This document shows positions 27,164 to 35,397 of a DNA stretch of 64,000 bases, one piece after another. The stretch is from Halomonas denitrificans (GTDB taxonomy: Bacteria > Pseudomonadota > Gammaproteobacteria > Pseudomonadales > Halomonadaceae). The translations under genes and the position numbers were made by a program. The notes beneath the pieces were generated by a model, which saw only the letters and a list, made by a program, of their open reading frames with translations, had not been told where the DNA came from and made no database searches. Each line of letters opens with the position of its first letter. The stretch's first letter is position 1. The stretch lies in the NCBI RefSeq assembly GCF_003056305.1, contig NZ_PYVX01000002.1, positions 310,001 through 374,000 on the forward strand, in the 5' to 3' direction.

Positions 27164-27999
27164 GTCAGCCGCGTCAGTACTACGCCCCCCAGGGCGGCCA
27201 CCCGAGCCAGAAGGTGATGACCACCGACCGCGCCATGTTCACCGAGGCCTTCGCGGTGATCCCCAGGGGCGTCTATCGGGACATCGTCACCAGCAAGCTG
27301 CCCCACTGGGAGAACACCCGGCTGTGGGTGCTGTCGCGGCCGCTCTCCGGCTTCGCCGAGACCTTCTCCCAGTACATCATGGAGGTCTCCCCGGGCGGCG
27401 GCAGCGAGCGCCCGGAGACCGACGCTGGCGCCGAGGGCGTGCTGTTCGTGGTCGAGGGCGAGATGACGCTGACCATCGACGGCGAGCGCCACCGCATGGT
27501 GCCCGGCGGCTACGCCTTCCTGCCGCCCGGCTGCGACTGGCAGCTGCGCAACGAGGCCGACGCCCCGGTGCGCTTCCACTGGATCCGCAAGGCCTACGAG
27601 TATGTCGACGGCATCGACGTGCCCGAGGCCTTCGTGGTCAACGAGAACGACATCGCGCCCACGGTGATGCCGGACTGCAACGAGGTGTGGGCGACCACCC
27701 GCTTCGTCGACCCGGACGACCTGCGCCACGACATGCACGTGACCATCGTCACCTTCCAGCCCGGCGGCGTGATTCCCTTCGACGAGACCCACGTCATGGA
27801 GCACGGCCTCTACGTGCTCGAGGGCAAGGCGGTCTACCACCTCAACCAGCAGTGGGTCGAGGTCGAGGCCGGCGACTACATGTGGCTGCGCGCCTTCTGC
27901 CCGCAGGCCTGCTACGCGGGCGGCCCGGGGCCCTTCCGCTACCTGCTCTACAAGGACGTCAACCGCCACATGGCACTGCCCTACAGCCAGCGCCGCTGA
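27160..27999 (+). CDS. allE: (S)-ureidoglycine aminohydrolase
   Basis: 279 aa bicupin. The C-terminal cupin carries the metal-site motif ETHVMEHGLYVLEGKAVYHL near residues 208-227 and FCPQACYAGG near 246-255, matching the Glu/His/His/Gln manganese site of ureidoglycine aminohydrolases. It converts S-ureidoglycine, the product of allantoate amidohydrolase, to S-ureidoglycolate plus ammonia, the substrate of AllA. It overlaps allA by 4 bases and is followed by a hairpin. Confidence 0.93.
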   Translation: MSQPRQYYAPQGGHPSQKVMTTDRAMFTEAFAVIPRGVYRDIVTSKLPHWENTRLWVLSRPLSGFAETFSQYIMEVSPGGGSERPETDAGAEGVLFVVEGEMTLTIDGERHRMVPGGYAFLPPGCDWQLRNEADAPVRFHWIRKAYEYVDGIDVPEAFVVNENDIAPTVMPDCNEVWATTRFVDPDDLRHDMHVTIVTFQPGGVIPFDETHVMEHGLYVLEGKAVYHLNQQWVEVEAGDYMWLRAFCPQACYAGGPGPFRYLLYKDVNRHMALPYSQRR

Positions 28000-28023
28000 G
28001 GCGGGCCACGCCCGCGCGAGGCG

Positions 28024-28051
28024 ACGACACCCGCCGATCGGCGGGTGTCGT
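28024..28051 (+). terminator. Terminator after allE
   Basis: ACGACACCCGCCGATCGGCGGGTGTCGT is a near-perfect palindromic stem followed by GGTTTC. It lies 25 bases after the allE stop and closes the puuE-allA-allE unit. Confidence 0.75.
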
Positions 28052-28224
28052 GGTTTCAGGTCTGTACTCGGTGATGGCGATCGAGCTTGGCGATGGATGC
28101 ACCGGCGGGCTGGACGTGATCGGCCTCGCTATGCTGCAGGAACGCCCGCATCGAGCCGACCGCAGGCCTGCAGCCGCGGACCGTCTCGATCGGATCTCCA
28201 CCGACAAGCAAAGGTGAGTGTCCC

Positions 28225-28767
28225 ATGACGTCCTCTCGTCTCTCATGCCTGGCTTCCCTGGCTTCCCTGGCTTCCCTGGCTTCCCTGGCCGTGGCACTGC
28301 TTCCACTGACCGCTTTCGCGGCCTCCTTGCCGACGACGCCCTACCTGCCTCTGGAGATGGCGCAGCGGGCTGCCAATGCCGCCATGACGCACTGCCTGGA
28401 CGTGGGCGAGCGGGTCAGCGTGGCCGTCGTCGAGCGCGGCGGCGCCACCAAGGTACTGATCAAGGCGGATGGCTCGGGGCCGCACACGGTCAACAGCAGC
28501 ACCGGCAAGGCCTTTGCCGCCGCCAGCCTGGGCCGCGAGACCCTGGCCTTCGCCGAGTTTCTCAAGGAGCACCGCGAGTTCGACGGTCTGCGCGACATGG
28601 ACGACCGCATGGTGATCCTCGGCGGGGGGCTGCCGATTCGCATCGAGGGAGCACTGATCGGCGGCATCGGCGTCGGCGGAGCGCCGTCGGCGGCGATCGA
28701 CGACGCCTGCGCCCGGGCAGGGGTCGAGGCCATCGGCGGCGAGTCGCCGTCACCGTCGACCCCCTGA
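28225..28767 (+). CDS. Secreted GlcG/HbpS (heme-degrading-like) family protein
   Basis: 180 aa. A signal peptide (about residues 1-34) contains four in-frame LAS repeats. The mature part is a GlcG/HbpS domain: LPLEMAQRAANAAMTHCLDVGERVSVAVVERGG, then STGKAFAAASLGRETLAF, then VILGGGLPIRIEGALIGGIGVGGAPS. Members bind heme or small ligands or are of unknown role, and often sit in glycolate or ureide operons. It starts at 28225 after AAGGTGAGTG. No clear operator precedes it. Its exact function is unknown. Confidence 0.8.
   Translation: MTSSRLSCLASLASLASLASLAVALLPLTAFAASLPTTPYLPLEMAQRAANAAMTHCLDVGERVSVAVVERGGATKVLIKADGSGPHTVNSSTGKAFAAASLGRETLAFAEFLKEHREFDGLRDMDDRMVILGGGLPIRIEGALIGGIGVGGAPSAAIDDACARAGVEAIGGESPSPSTP
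28251..28286 (+). repeat. Four 9-bp tandem repeats inside a signal-peptide coding region
   Basis: GGCTTCCCT is repeated four times without error, coding for repeated Ala-Ser-Leu in the hydrophobic core of the signal peptide. Slippage would change the core length by three residues without a frameshift. Confidence 0.85.
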
Positions 28768-28820
28768 CACGGGGCCGGGCAGGGAGGGCCCGGGCGGATG
28801 ACCGAGGCGGCGGTCAGGCC

Positions 28821-29528
28821 TCAGCCGCGATTGATCTGGGTGATCGACTCGCCGGTGTGCTGCACGTGGTCGGCCAGCAGACGGCTCGCCCGCTCGCCGT
28901 CCCGGGCCTTCAGTGCCTCGAGGATGGCGCGGTGCTCGTCGGTGGACTCCTGCCAGCGGCCGAGGCGGTCCAGCGCCAGGTAGCGGGCGCGCTCCAGGCG
29001 ACCGAGCAGCCGCCGGTGGGTCTCCTCCAGCACCGGGTTCTTGGCGCCGGCCACCAGCAGCGCATGGATGCGCTGGTTGAGGGCGAAGTAGCCGTCCCGG
29101 TCGCCCTTGGCGTGGAGCTTCTCCAGGCGCTCCTGCAGGGCCTCGAGCTGCTTGAGCTCGGTGTTGGTCATGCGCCGGGCGGCCAGCCCCACGGCCAGGC
29201 TCTCGATGCCGGCCTCGACCTCGAACAGGTGCTCGAGCTCCTGGGGATCGATCCGCGTGACCACGGCGTTGCGGTTGCGCCGGGTGGCGATCAGGCCGTC
29301 GCCGGCCAGCATGCGCAGCGCCTCGCGCAGCGGGGTGCGGGAGATGCCCAGCTGCTCGCACAGCGCCGGCTCGGCGATGCGCTCGCCGGGGGCCAGCTCG
29401 CCGCGCACGATCATCCGCTGCAGCACCGCGTAGGCCTCCTGGGCCAGCGAGGTGGTCTGGATGCGGCGCCGGGCGGGCGGCGAGTCGGCGATGTCGGATG
29501 CGGGATCGGCATCGCTGTCCAGGGTCAT
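28821..29528 (-). CDS. GntR/FCD-family transcriptional regulator
   Basis: 235 aa. Winged helix-turn-helix at residues 27-95 (LCEQLGISRTPLREALRMLAGDGL) and a FCD domain at residues 100-225 with DGYFALNQRIHALLVAGAKNP, EHRAILEALKARD and LLADHVQHTGE, the usual metal/ligand histidines. It follows the racemase homologue and dctPQM on the same strand but is separated from the racemase gene by an 11-bp stem hairpin. It probably controls that TRAP cluster in response to its substrate. Confidence 0.87.
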   Translation of the reverse strand: MTLDSDADPASDIADSPPARRRIQTTSLAQEAYAVLQRMIVRGELAPGERIAEPALCEQLGISRTPLREALRMLAGDGLIATRRNRNAVVTRIDPQELEHLFEVEAGIESLAVGLAARRMTNTELKQLEALQERLEKLHAKGDRDGYFALNQRIHALLVAGAKNPVLEETHRRLLGRLERARYLALDRLGRWQESTDEHRAILEALKARDGERASRLLADHVQHTGESITQINRG

Positions 29529-29621
29529 GGGCAGGGCCTCCTAGGGGGCAGCGGCGGTGAGCGGGATGATGCCCGTCGGGCGAGTGGGCTCAGTATAGGG
29601 TGCGTCGCGGCGGAGCGGGAA

Positions 29622-29646
29622 GGCCGCCGGGGAGGCCCCGGCGGCC
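29622..29646 (-). terminator. Hairpin between the racemase homologue and gntR
   Basis: An 11-bp perfect stem (GGCCGCCGGGG and its complement) with a 3-base loop just after the racemase-homologue stop on the minus strand. It has no real T tract. Confidence 0.5.
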
Positions 29647-29660
29647 GACTCCGCGGCCGC

Positions 29661-30425
29661 TCAGTCCCGGGGGGCGGCCAGCGGCTGGCGGCCGACCAGC
29701 CGCGACAGCGCCTCGCCGAGCCCTTGGCACTCCTTGCTCGGCGGCGCGGCGAAGCTGCCGCCGCGGGGCGCGGCCGGGGCCAGGTCGACCATCGCCTGGG
29801 CCTGGTGCAGGGCGCAGGTCACCCCGTCCAGGGCCGGCACCGGCAGGCGGTGGGCCACGCTGCGGGCGAGCCCGGCCAGCGGCGCGCCGGCGAGTATCAG
29901 CACGTCGGCGCCGTCGTCGGCCACCGCCCGCTCGGCCAGCGCCACCAGGCGATCCCCCTGGTCCTCCTGGACGCGGCCGATGTGCGAAAGCGGCTCGTCC
30001 AGGGCGCGGATGCTGGCCAGGCGGTCGGCGAAGCCGTAGCCGGCGATGGTCTCGCGGTACCAGGCCTGGATGCGCTGGGAGATGGCGATCACCGAGAAGC
30101 GGCTGCCCTGCTGGCAGGCGGTGACCAGGGCGGCCTCGGTCATGCCCACCACCGGGATCGGCAGGATCTCGCGCAGCGCGGCAAGGCCGGGGTCGCCGAA
30201 GGCGGCGACCACCACGGCGTCATGGTCGGCATGGGCCTCGGCGGCGACCTGCATGGCCGCATAGCCGCCGATCTGGGACTCGGCCCGGGTCTCGATGTAG
30301 GCCACGCCGAAGTGGGCGGTGGCCAGGGTCAGCTCGGTGTCGGGGCGGATGCTGCGCCGCGCCTCGGCCTCGATCAGGCGGGTCACGTCGGTCGAGATGT
30401 TGGGATTGATGACCAGCAGTTTCAT
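29661..30425 (-). CDS. Asp/Glu/hydantoin racemase-family protein lacking both catalytic Cys
   Basis: 254 aa. The fold signature is clear (MKLLVINPNISTDVTRLIE, VVAAFGDPGLAALREI, ILAGAPLAGLARSV), but both catalytic cysteine positions are alanine: A75 in AAFGDPG and A181 in LAGAPLAGL. It therefore cannot racemise by the usual two-thiol mechanism. It sits 116 bases after a dctM gene, so it may act on, or sense, the TRAP substrate. A C-terminal extension rich in Ala and Pro follows the domain. Confidence 0.77.
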   Translation of the reverse strand: MKLLVINPNISTDVTRLIEAEARRSIRPDTELTLATAHFGVAYIETRAESQIGGYAAMQVAAEAHADHDAVVVAAFGDPGLAALREILPIPVVGMTEAALVTACQQGSRFSVIAISQRIQAWYRETIAGYGFADRLASIRALDEPLSHIGRVQEDQGDRLVALAERAVADDGADVLILAGAPLAGLARSVAHRLPVPALDGVTCALHQAQAMVDLAPAAPRGGSFAAPPSKECQGLGEALSRLVGRQPLAAPRD

Positions 30426-30541
30426 GGCGTGCTCTCGTGTTCAGGGTGTCGATGCCGCGCCTCCGGGCGCAGGGCCCCTCGCCACCCGCCGGCGAGGGCG
30501 GGCGGCGCGCGGTGGCGGCGTGCGTTTTTATCGGGTGGTGG

Positions 30542-31822
30542 TCAGTAGCCCAGGGTGCGAGGCAGCCAGGTGACGATGCCGGGGAAGGCGATGCAGGCGA
30601 TCAGCACGGCGTACTGGAAGAGAATGAACGGCCAGGCGCTCTTCATCAGCTCGTTGAGGCTGAGGTTGGAGATGCCGCACATCACGAACAGCAGCACGCC
30701 CACCGGCGGCGTCATCATGCCGACCACCAGGTTCATCACGAACAGGAAGCCGAACAGCAGCGGGTCGACGCCGTAGGCCAGGGCGATCGGGGCCAGCAGC
30801 GGGACCAGCATGATGTAGGCGGCGTTGGACTCGATGAACATGCCCACCCCGATCAGCAGCGCCATCACCAGCAGCAGGAACATCAGCGGGTCGTCGGTGA
30901 GCCCCTGGATCCAGTTGGTGAGCTGCATCGGGATCAGGTCGATGGTGAAGGCGAAGGTCATGGTCGAGGCGAAGGCGATCAGCGCGCCCACCATGGCCGC
31001 GGTCACCGCGGCGTTGAACATCGCCTTGGGCAGGTCCGAGAGGCGCAGCTGGCGGGTCACGAAGAAGCCGATCAGCAGCGCATAGACCACGGCGATGGCC
31101 GCCCCCTCGGTGGGGGTGAAGGCGCCGGCGACGATGCCGCCGACCACCACGATGGGCATCAGCAGGATCGGCAGGGCGCGCCAGGTCTGCACCAGCACGT
31201 GGCGCAGCCCCACCACGCCGCCGACCAGCGGGTAGCCGCGGCGCATCGAGAGGAAGCTGGCCAGGCCCATGAAGCCCAGGGCGAGGATGATTCCCGGCAC
31301 CACCCCGGCCATGAAGAGCCCGCCCACCGAGACCGAGGAGCCGGCCATCAGGGCGTAGATGATCATGGCGTTGCTGGGCGGGATGATGGCACCCAGGTTG
31401 GCGGCCGAGGCGACCACGGCGCTGCTGTAGCCGGTGTCGTACTGCTGGCGCATGGAGGGCACCAGGGAGCTGCCCAGGGCGCTGGCGCTGGCCACCGCGG
31501 CGCCGCTCACCGCGGCCAGTACCATGCCGGCGACGATGGCGACGTGGGCCAGGCCGCCGTGGACGCGACCGATCAGCGAGTTGGCGAAGTCGACCAGGCG
31601 CTGCAGGATGCCGGCGGCGACCATCAGCTCGCCGGCCAGCATGAACAGCGGGATGGCCATCAGCGGGAAGCTGTTGACCGAGTGCATCATGCGCTGGGGC
31701 ATCACCGAGAAGTCCATGCCGCCGACGTAGAGGCCGACCAGCGAGGCGAGGCCCAGGGCGAAGGCCAGCGGCATGCGCAGCAGGGCGAAGCCCAGGAAGG
31801 TGAAGACGATGGCGGGGGTCAT
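30542..31822 (-). CDS. TRAP transporter large permease (DctM), system A
   Basis: 426 aa, about 12 membrane segments. DctM traits: PLMAIPLFMLAGELM, GMVLAAVSGAAVASASALG (the usual substrate/sodium-site loop), NLGAIIPPSNAMIIYALM and MMTPPVGVLLFVMCGIS. It forms the sodium-driven translocation pore with DctQ. The start at 31822 overlaps the dctQ stop by 4 bases, typical of coupled dctQM. The substrate (an organic acid) is unknown. Confidence 0.92.
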   Translation of the reverse strand: MTPAIVFTFLGFALLRMPLAFALGLASLVGLYVGGMDFSVMPQRMMHSVNSFPLMAIPLFMLAGELMVAAGILQRLVDFANSLIGRVHGGLAHVAIVAGMVLAAVSGAAVASASALGSSLVPSMRQQYDTGYSSAVVASAANLGAIIPPSNAMIIYALMAGSSVSVGGLFMAGVVPGIILALGFMGLASFLSMRRGYPLVGGVVGLRHVLVQTWRALPILLMPIVVVGGIVAGAFTPTEGAAIAVVYALLIGFFVTRQLRLSDLPKAMFNAAVTAAMVGALIAFASTMTFAFTIDLIPMQLTNWIQGLTDDPLMFLLLVMALLIGVGMFIESNAAYIMLVPLLAPIALAYGVDPLLFGFLFVMNLVVGMMTPPVGVLLFVMCGISNLSLNELMKSAWPFILFQYAVLIACIAFPGIVTWLPRTLGY

Positions 31823-32376
31823 GAGGCGCTCCCTCCTCCAGGCTCCGGCGGGGCGCTGGGCAGCGGCTCCAGCCGGCAGGCCTGGGCGATCAGGTGCAGG
31901 CAGCAGTGGACGGCGCAGACCAGCACGGCGATGTAGAAGACGGCGGCGGTGATCGGCAGGGTCGGCATCATCTCCTGCCACTTGTCGGCCACCGCGCCGA
32001 CGCTGATCCAGGCCAGCATCGCCATCAGCACGGCGCCGACCAGCGCCATCAGGCGGGCCAGCGACTCCTGCACGCCCTTCGGCAGCAGGCTGACCACGGC
32101 GTCGATGCCAACGTGGATGCCGACCTTGATGCCGTGGGGAATGGCCAGGAAGATCGCCCACACGAAGCAGAGGCGCGACAGCTCATCGGCGGAGTCGATG
32201 GAGGTGCCGAGCACGTAGCGGGCGAACACCTGGGCCGAGACCAGCGCGGTCATCAGCGCCATGGCCAGCAGGATGGCGAAGTAGGAGGTGCGATCCAGCA
32301 GCGCCAGGCCGTGCAGGAAGTGGCGGGTGAACGGGCTGGAGGCGTGCGCCTCCAGCCGGTGCCAGGCGGGTGTCAT
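31819..32376 (-). CDS. TRAP transporter small permease (DctQ), system A
   Basis: 185 aa with four membrane helices. AQVFARYVLGTSIDSADELSRLCFVWAIFLA near residues 48-78 is the DctQ signature. It overlaps both dctP (32373-32376) and dctM (31819-31822) by four bases, so the three are translated together. The C-terminus is Pro/Gly-rich and cytosolic. Confidence 0.88.
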   Translation of the reverse strand: MTPAWHRLEAHASSPFTRHFLHGLALLDRTSYFAILLAMALMTALVSAQVFARYVLGTSIDSADELSRLCFVWAIFLAIPHGIKVGIHVGIDAVVSLLPKGVQESLARLMALVGAVLMAMLAWISVGAVADKWQEMMPTLPITAAVFYIAVLVCAVHCCLHLIAQACRLEPLPSAPPEPGGGSAS

Positions 32377-33371
32377 GACCCCAGCTCCTCGAGCACCCGG
32401 TCGACGATCTCCGCGCCGATCTTCTCGCGCAGGTCGTCGACCACGCCTTGGCTGGCGTCACGCAGCGCGCTGCGGGTCTCGTCGCTGATCGGGGTGAACT
32501 GCATGCCGCGCTCGATCAGCGTCTCGCGGGCCGCCGCGTCCTCCTCGGCCGCGGTCTCGCGCTGCCAGGCCACCGCCTCGTCCATGGCCGCCATCACCGC
32601 CTGCTGCTCGGCCTCGTCGAGCCCCTCGAACGTGTCGCGATTGGCGACCACCACGATGTAGTCGTAGAAGTGGCCGGTATCGGAGAGATACTCCTGCACC
32701 TCGTCGAGGCGCTTGGTGCTGATGATGCTGTAGGGGTTCTCCTGGCCGTCGAGCACGCCCTGCTGCAGCGCCCCGTAGACCTCGTTGATGTCCATGGAGA
32801 CCGGGTTGGCGCCGATGGCGCGGAAGGTGTCCAGGTGGGTCTGGTTGGGCTGCAGGCGGATCTTGAGGTCCTGGAAGTCCGCCACGCTCTCGAGGGGACG
32901 AACGCTGTTGGTGACGTGGCGGAAGCCGAGCTCCATGTAGCCCAGCGCCGTGAAGCCGGCCTCGGCGAGCTTCTCGTCGAGCAGCTCGCCGACCTCGCCG
33001 TCGATCAGCGCGAAGGCATCCTCGCGGCTGTCGAAGGCGAAGGGCAGGCTCAGCGCCTCGAGTTCGGGCACGGTGCGCGACAGGTAGGAAATGCCGATCC
33101 AGGTGCCCATGATGGCGCCAGAACTGACCTGGTCCACGTTCTCGCCGGCGCCGCCGAGCTGCATGTTGGGGAACAGCTGGGCGGTCAGGTCGCCGTCGGT
33201 GCGCTCGGCGAGCCGCTCCTGGAAGATCTCCATGGCGCGGCTGCTGGAGTGATCGTCGGTGAAGTTGCCGCCGAAGCGCAGGGTGTCGGCGCCAGCCATC
33301 AGCGGCGCGCCGAGGCCCAGGGCCAGCAGCAGGGGGGTAGCGTAGCGGGTGGTGCGCGTTGTTGTTGTCAT
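32373..33371 (-). CDS. TRAP transporter substrate-binding protein (DctP), system A
   Basis: 332 aa. Signal peptide near residues 1-28, ending APLMAGA before DTLRFGG. Residues 160-180 carry LKIRLQPNQTHLDTF, whose Arg is the usual carboxylate anchor of DctP proteins, and QQGVLDGQENPYSIISTKRL is the second family mark. It captures an organic acid in the periplasm. First gene of dctPQM-A, with an operator candidate at 33460-33473 that is also found before the oppositely directed island at 34.6 kb. Confidence 0.9.
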   Translation of the reverse strand: MTTTTRTTRYATPLLLALGLGAPLMAGADTLRFGGNFTDDHSSSRAMEIFQERLAERTDGDLTAQLFPNMQLGGAGENVDQVSSGAIMGTWIGISYLSRTVPELEALSLPFAFDSREDAFALIDGEVGELLDEKLAEAGFTALGYMELGFRHVTNSVRPLESVADFQDLKIRLQPNQTHLDTFRAIGANPVSMDINEVYGALQQGVLDGQENPYSIISTKRLDEVQEYLSDTGHFYDYIVVVANRDTFEGLDEAEQQAVMAAMDEAVAWQRETAAEEDAAARETLIERGMQFTPISDETRSALRDASQGVVDDLREKIGAEIVDRVLEELGS

Positions 33372-33713
33372 CCGAGGGTCCTTCGCGGCAATGGAGGGAG
33401 AACGGGGCGCGCCGGGGCACGCCGGCGGCTCAGGGAAACCATAGGTCAGGGCCTTGAAAAATTCAAAATACAGAATACGTTTTTTTTATTTTTAAAATAA
33501 AATCAGTGGTTTGAGTTTTTAAAAAATCGGATGTGATGGCTATTGTTGCGGTCCAGACGCCGAGGCGCATCCGCCCCATCCCTCCCTCCATGGGAAGGGC
33601 AGGCGGGCAGGGCAGGGAGGGGAATCGGGGCGCGAGAAGGGTCACGAGACCGAAGCGAGGCGAGAGGGCGAAGGCCGAGGTGGCCTGGCGCGGCCGGCGA
33701 GCGCCGGCCGGGC
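33372..33713. other. Promoter region between dctP-A and gntR
   Basis: 342 bases. The stretch 33450-33545 is extremely AT-rich, with long T and A runs, and holds the 14-base site shared with 34506-34519. The part next to gntR is GC-rich with a terminator-like inverted repeat near 33689-33710. No gene was found. Confidence 0.6.
33460..33473 (-). promoter_or_regulatory. Putative operator CTGTATTTTGAATT, copy 1
   Basis: On the minus strand this reads CTGTATTTTGAATT, identical over 14 bases to copy 2 at 34506-34519 and in the same orientation relative to the gene it precedes. It lies about 89-102 bases upstream of dctP-A. Confidence 0.6.
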
Positions 33714-34412
33714 TCAGCGCGCCGCCAGGCCCTCGAGCACCGCGTCGCCGGTCTTGCGCATGTGGTCGCGCATGGCCCGGGCCAGCGCCTCGCCGTCGCG
33801 GCGCTCCAGGGCCTCGAGGATGGCCTCGTGCTCGCGGGCCGACTCGTCCCAGCGGCCGAGCTGCATGTTGGCGGCGTAGCGGGCGCGGGTGATCTTGAGG
33901 TTGAGCGCGGTCTCCAGCTCGAGCAGCACGCCGTTGCCCGAGATCTCGGCCAGCCGGCGATGGATCCGCTGGTTGAGGCGGAAATACTCGACCCGCTCCT
34001 GGCGCCGGTAGTGCTCCAGCATCTGGCGGTGCAGCGCGCGCAGCTCCTCGATCTGGGCGTCGCCGGCGCGCTGCGCCAGCAGCTGCCCGGAGAGCGCCTC
34101 CAGCTCCACCATCACCTCGAACAGGTCGGCCACCTCCCGCGGGTCCACCTCGGTTACCTTGGCGCCGCGATTGGGCAGCAGCTCCACGAGCCCCTCGTTG
34201 GCCAGCACCTTGAGCGCCTCGCGCAGCGGGGTGCGCGAGACCTCGAAGGACTCGCAGAGGCGCTTCTCGGAGATCCGGCTGCCCGGGAGCAGCTCGCCCT
34301 CCAGCACCATCTCGCGAAGCTGCTCCGCCACCACCTCGAAGAGCGCCAGGCGGCGCAGCGGCGCCGCGCCGTCATGGGCCTCGGGGGCCTTCACATCTGC
34401 GCTGTCGTCCAT
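33714..34412 (-). CDS. GntR/FCD-family transcriptional regulator
   Basis: 232 aa. Winged helix-turn-helix in residues 20-85 (LCESFEVSRTPLREALKVLANEGLVELLPNRGAKV) and a FCD domain after residue 92 with EYFRLNQRIHRRLAEISGN, REHEAILEALERRD and MRDHMRKTGD. The start at 34412 is preceded by CAGGAGATCTCC. It lies between two copies of the CTGTATTTTGAATT site, one before dctPQM-A and one before the divergent decarboxylase-TRAP-hydantoinase island, which makes it the best candidate to bind them. Confidence 0.87.
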   Translation of the reverse strand: MDDSADVKAPEAHDGAAPLRRLALFEVVAEQLREMVLEGELLPGSRISEKRLCESFEVSRTPLREALKVLANEGLVELLPNRGAKVTEVDPREVADLFEVMVELEALSGQLLAQRAGDAQIEELRALHRQMLEHYRRQERVEYFRLNQRIHRRLAEISGNGVLLELETALNLKITRARYAANMQLGRWDESAREHEAILEALERRDGEALARAMRDHMRKTGDAVLEGLAAR

Positions 34413-34505
34413 GGAGATCTCCTGTTGGAAGGCGACGCGGGGCCGCGTCGCCGGTTGCCGAAAAGTGTACTTGCAAAATCTCGATCTTGTGCGACTCTTT
34501 GCATA

Positions 34506-34524
34506 CTGTATTTTGAATTCAAAA
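34506..34524 (+). promoter_or_regulatory. Putative operator CTGTATTTTGAATT, copy 2, with palindrome
   Basis: CTGTATTTTGAATT (34506-34519) overlaps the perfect 14-bp palindrome TTTTGAATTCAAAA (34511-34524). It lies 69-87 bases before the decarboxylase-like gene and 94 or more bases before the divergent gntR. Confidence 0.6.
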
Positions 34525-34592
34525 TTCAAAGCACGCCAAAACCCGATACCCACGTCCGATCACAACGCCCCACAAGAACAAGGACCCTGCCC

Positions 34593-35330
34593 ATGCCCCG
34601 CACCCTGATCGGGATGCTCACCCCCTCGTCCAACACCGTGCTGGAGCCCTACACCGCGGCCCTGCTCGGCGAGCTGATGCCCGAGGTCACCGCCCACTTC
34701 CAGCGCTTCACGGTCAAGGAGATCTCCCTGAGCGAGACGGCGCTGGCCCAGTTCGACCCGGCCCCGCTGCTCGAGGCCGCCGGCCTGCTCAACGACGCCC
34801 GCATGGACGTCATCGCCTGGAACGGCACCTCGTCGAGCTGGCTCGGCTTCGAGGCCGACCGCCGGCTGTGCGCCGCCATCACCGAGGTGACCGGCGCGCC
34901 GGCCACCACCAGCGTATTGGCCCTCAACGAGGCCCTCGAGCGCACCGGGGTGACCCGGCTCGGGCTCGTGACCCCTTACCTCGACGACATCCAGGCGGCG
35001 ATCATCGACAACTACCGGGCCGAGGGGATCGAGGTGGTCGCCGAGCGCCACCTCAACGACCGCGGCAACTTCTCCTTCTCCGAGTACGACGAGGCGACCC
35101 TGGCCGCGATGGTGCGCGAGGTGGCCAAGGCGAAGCCCCAGGCCATCACCATCCTCTGCACCAACCTGCGAGGCGCGGGCATCGTCCCCGCGCTCGAGCG
35201 CGAGCTCGGCATTCCCATCTACGACTCGGTCAGCGTCACGGTGTGGAAGACCCTGGCCCTGGCCGGGATCGATCCCGCCCGCATCACCGGCTGGGGAGGG
35301 CTGTTCCAGGACCCGCGTCTGGCGGCGTGA
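34593..35330 (+). CDS. Arylmalonate decarboxylase / maleate isomerase family protein
   Basis: 245 aa, related to the Asp/Glu racemase fold. The first half-site reads WNGTSSSWLGF (T79, S80) with no cysteine, Y129 lies in TPYLDD, and the only catalytic-type cysteine is C189 in ILCTNLRGAG. This single-Cys pattern with GTS and Tyr resembles arylmalonate decarboxylase rather than maleate isomerase, which uses two cysteines. It may decarboxylate a malonate-type acid brought in by the TRAP system encoded next, or isomerise a related acid. It is preceded by the shared island operator and by AAGGACC. Confidence 0.75.
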   Translation: MPRTLIGMLTPSSNTVLEPYTAALLGELMPEVTAHFQRFTVKEISLSETALAQFDPAPLLEAAGLLNDARMDVIAWNGTSSSWLGFEADRRLCAAITEVTGAPATTSVLALNEALERTGVTRLGLVTPYLDDIQAAIIDNYRAEGIEVVAERHLNDRGNFSFSEYDEATLAAMVREVAKAKPQAITILCTNLRGAGIVPALERELGIPIYDSVSVTVWKTLALAGIDPARITGWGGLFQDPRLAA

Positions 35331-35397
35331 GTCGGACAGCGCTCCCCGCTTCCCACGGCAAGACCACCATCAACAATCCCAATCACGAGGTGACCCG

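Noticed and set aside
34593..35330. Possible pseudogene because the first catalytic Cys is absent
   Set aside because: The frame is intact and the remaining pocket residues match arylmalonate decarboxylase, which naturally has a single Cys.
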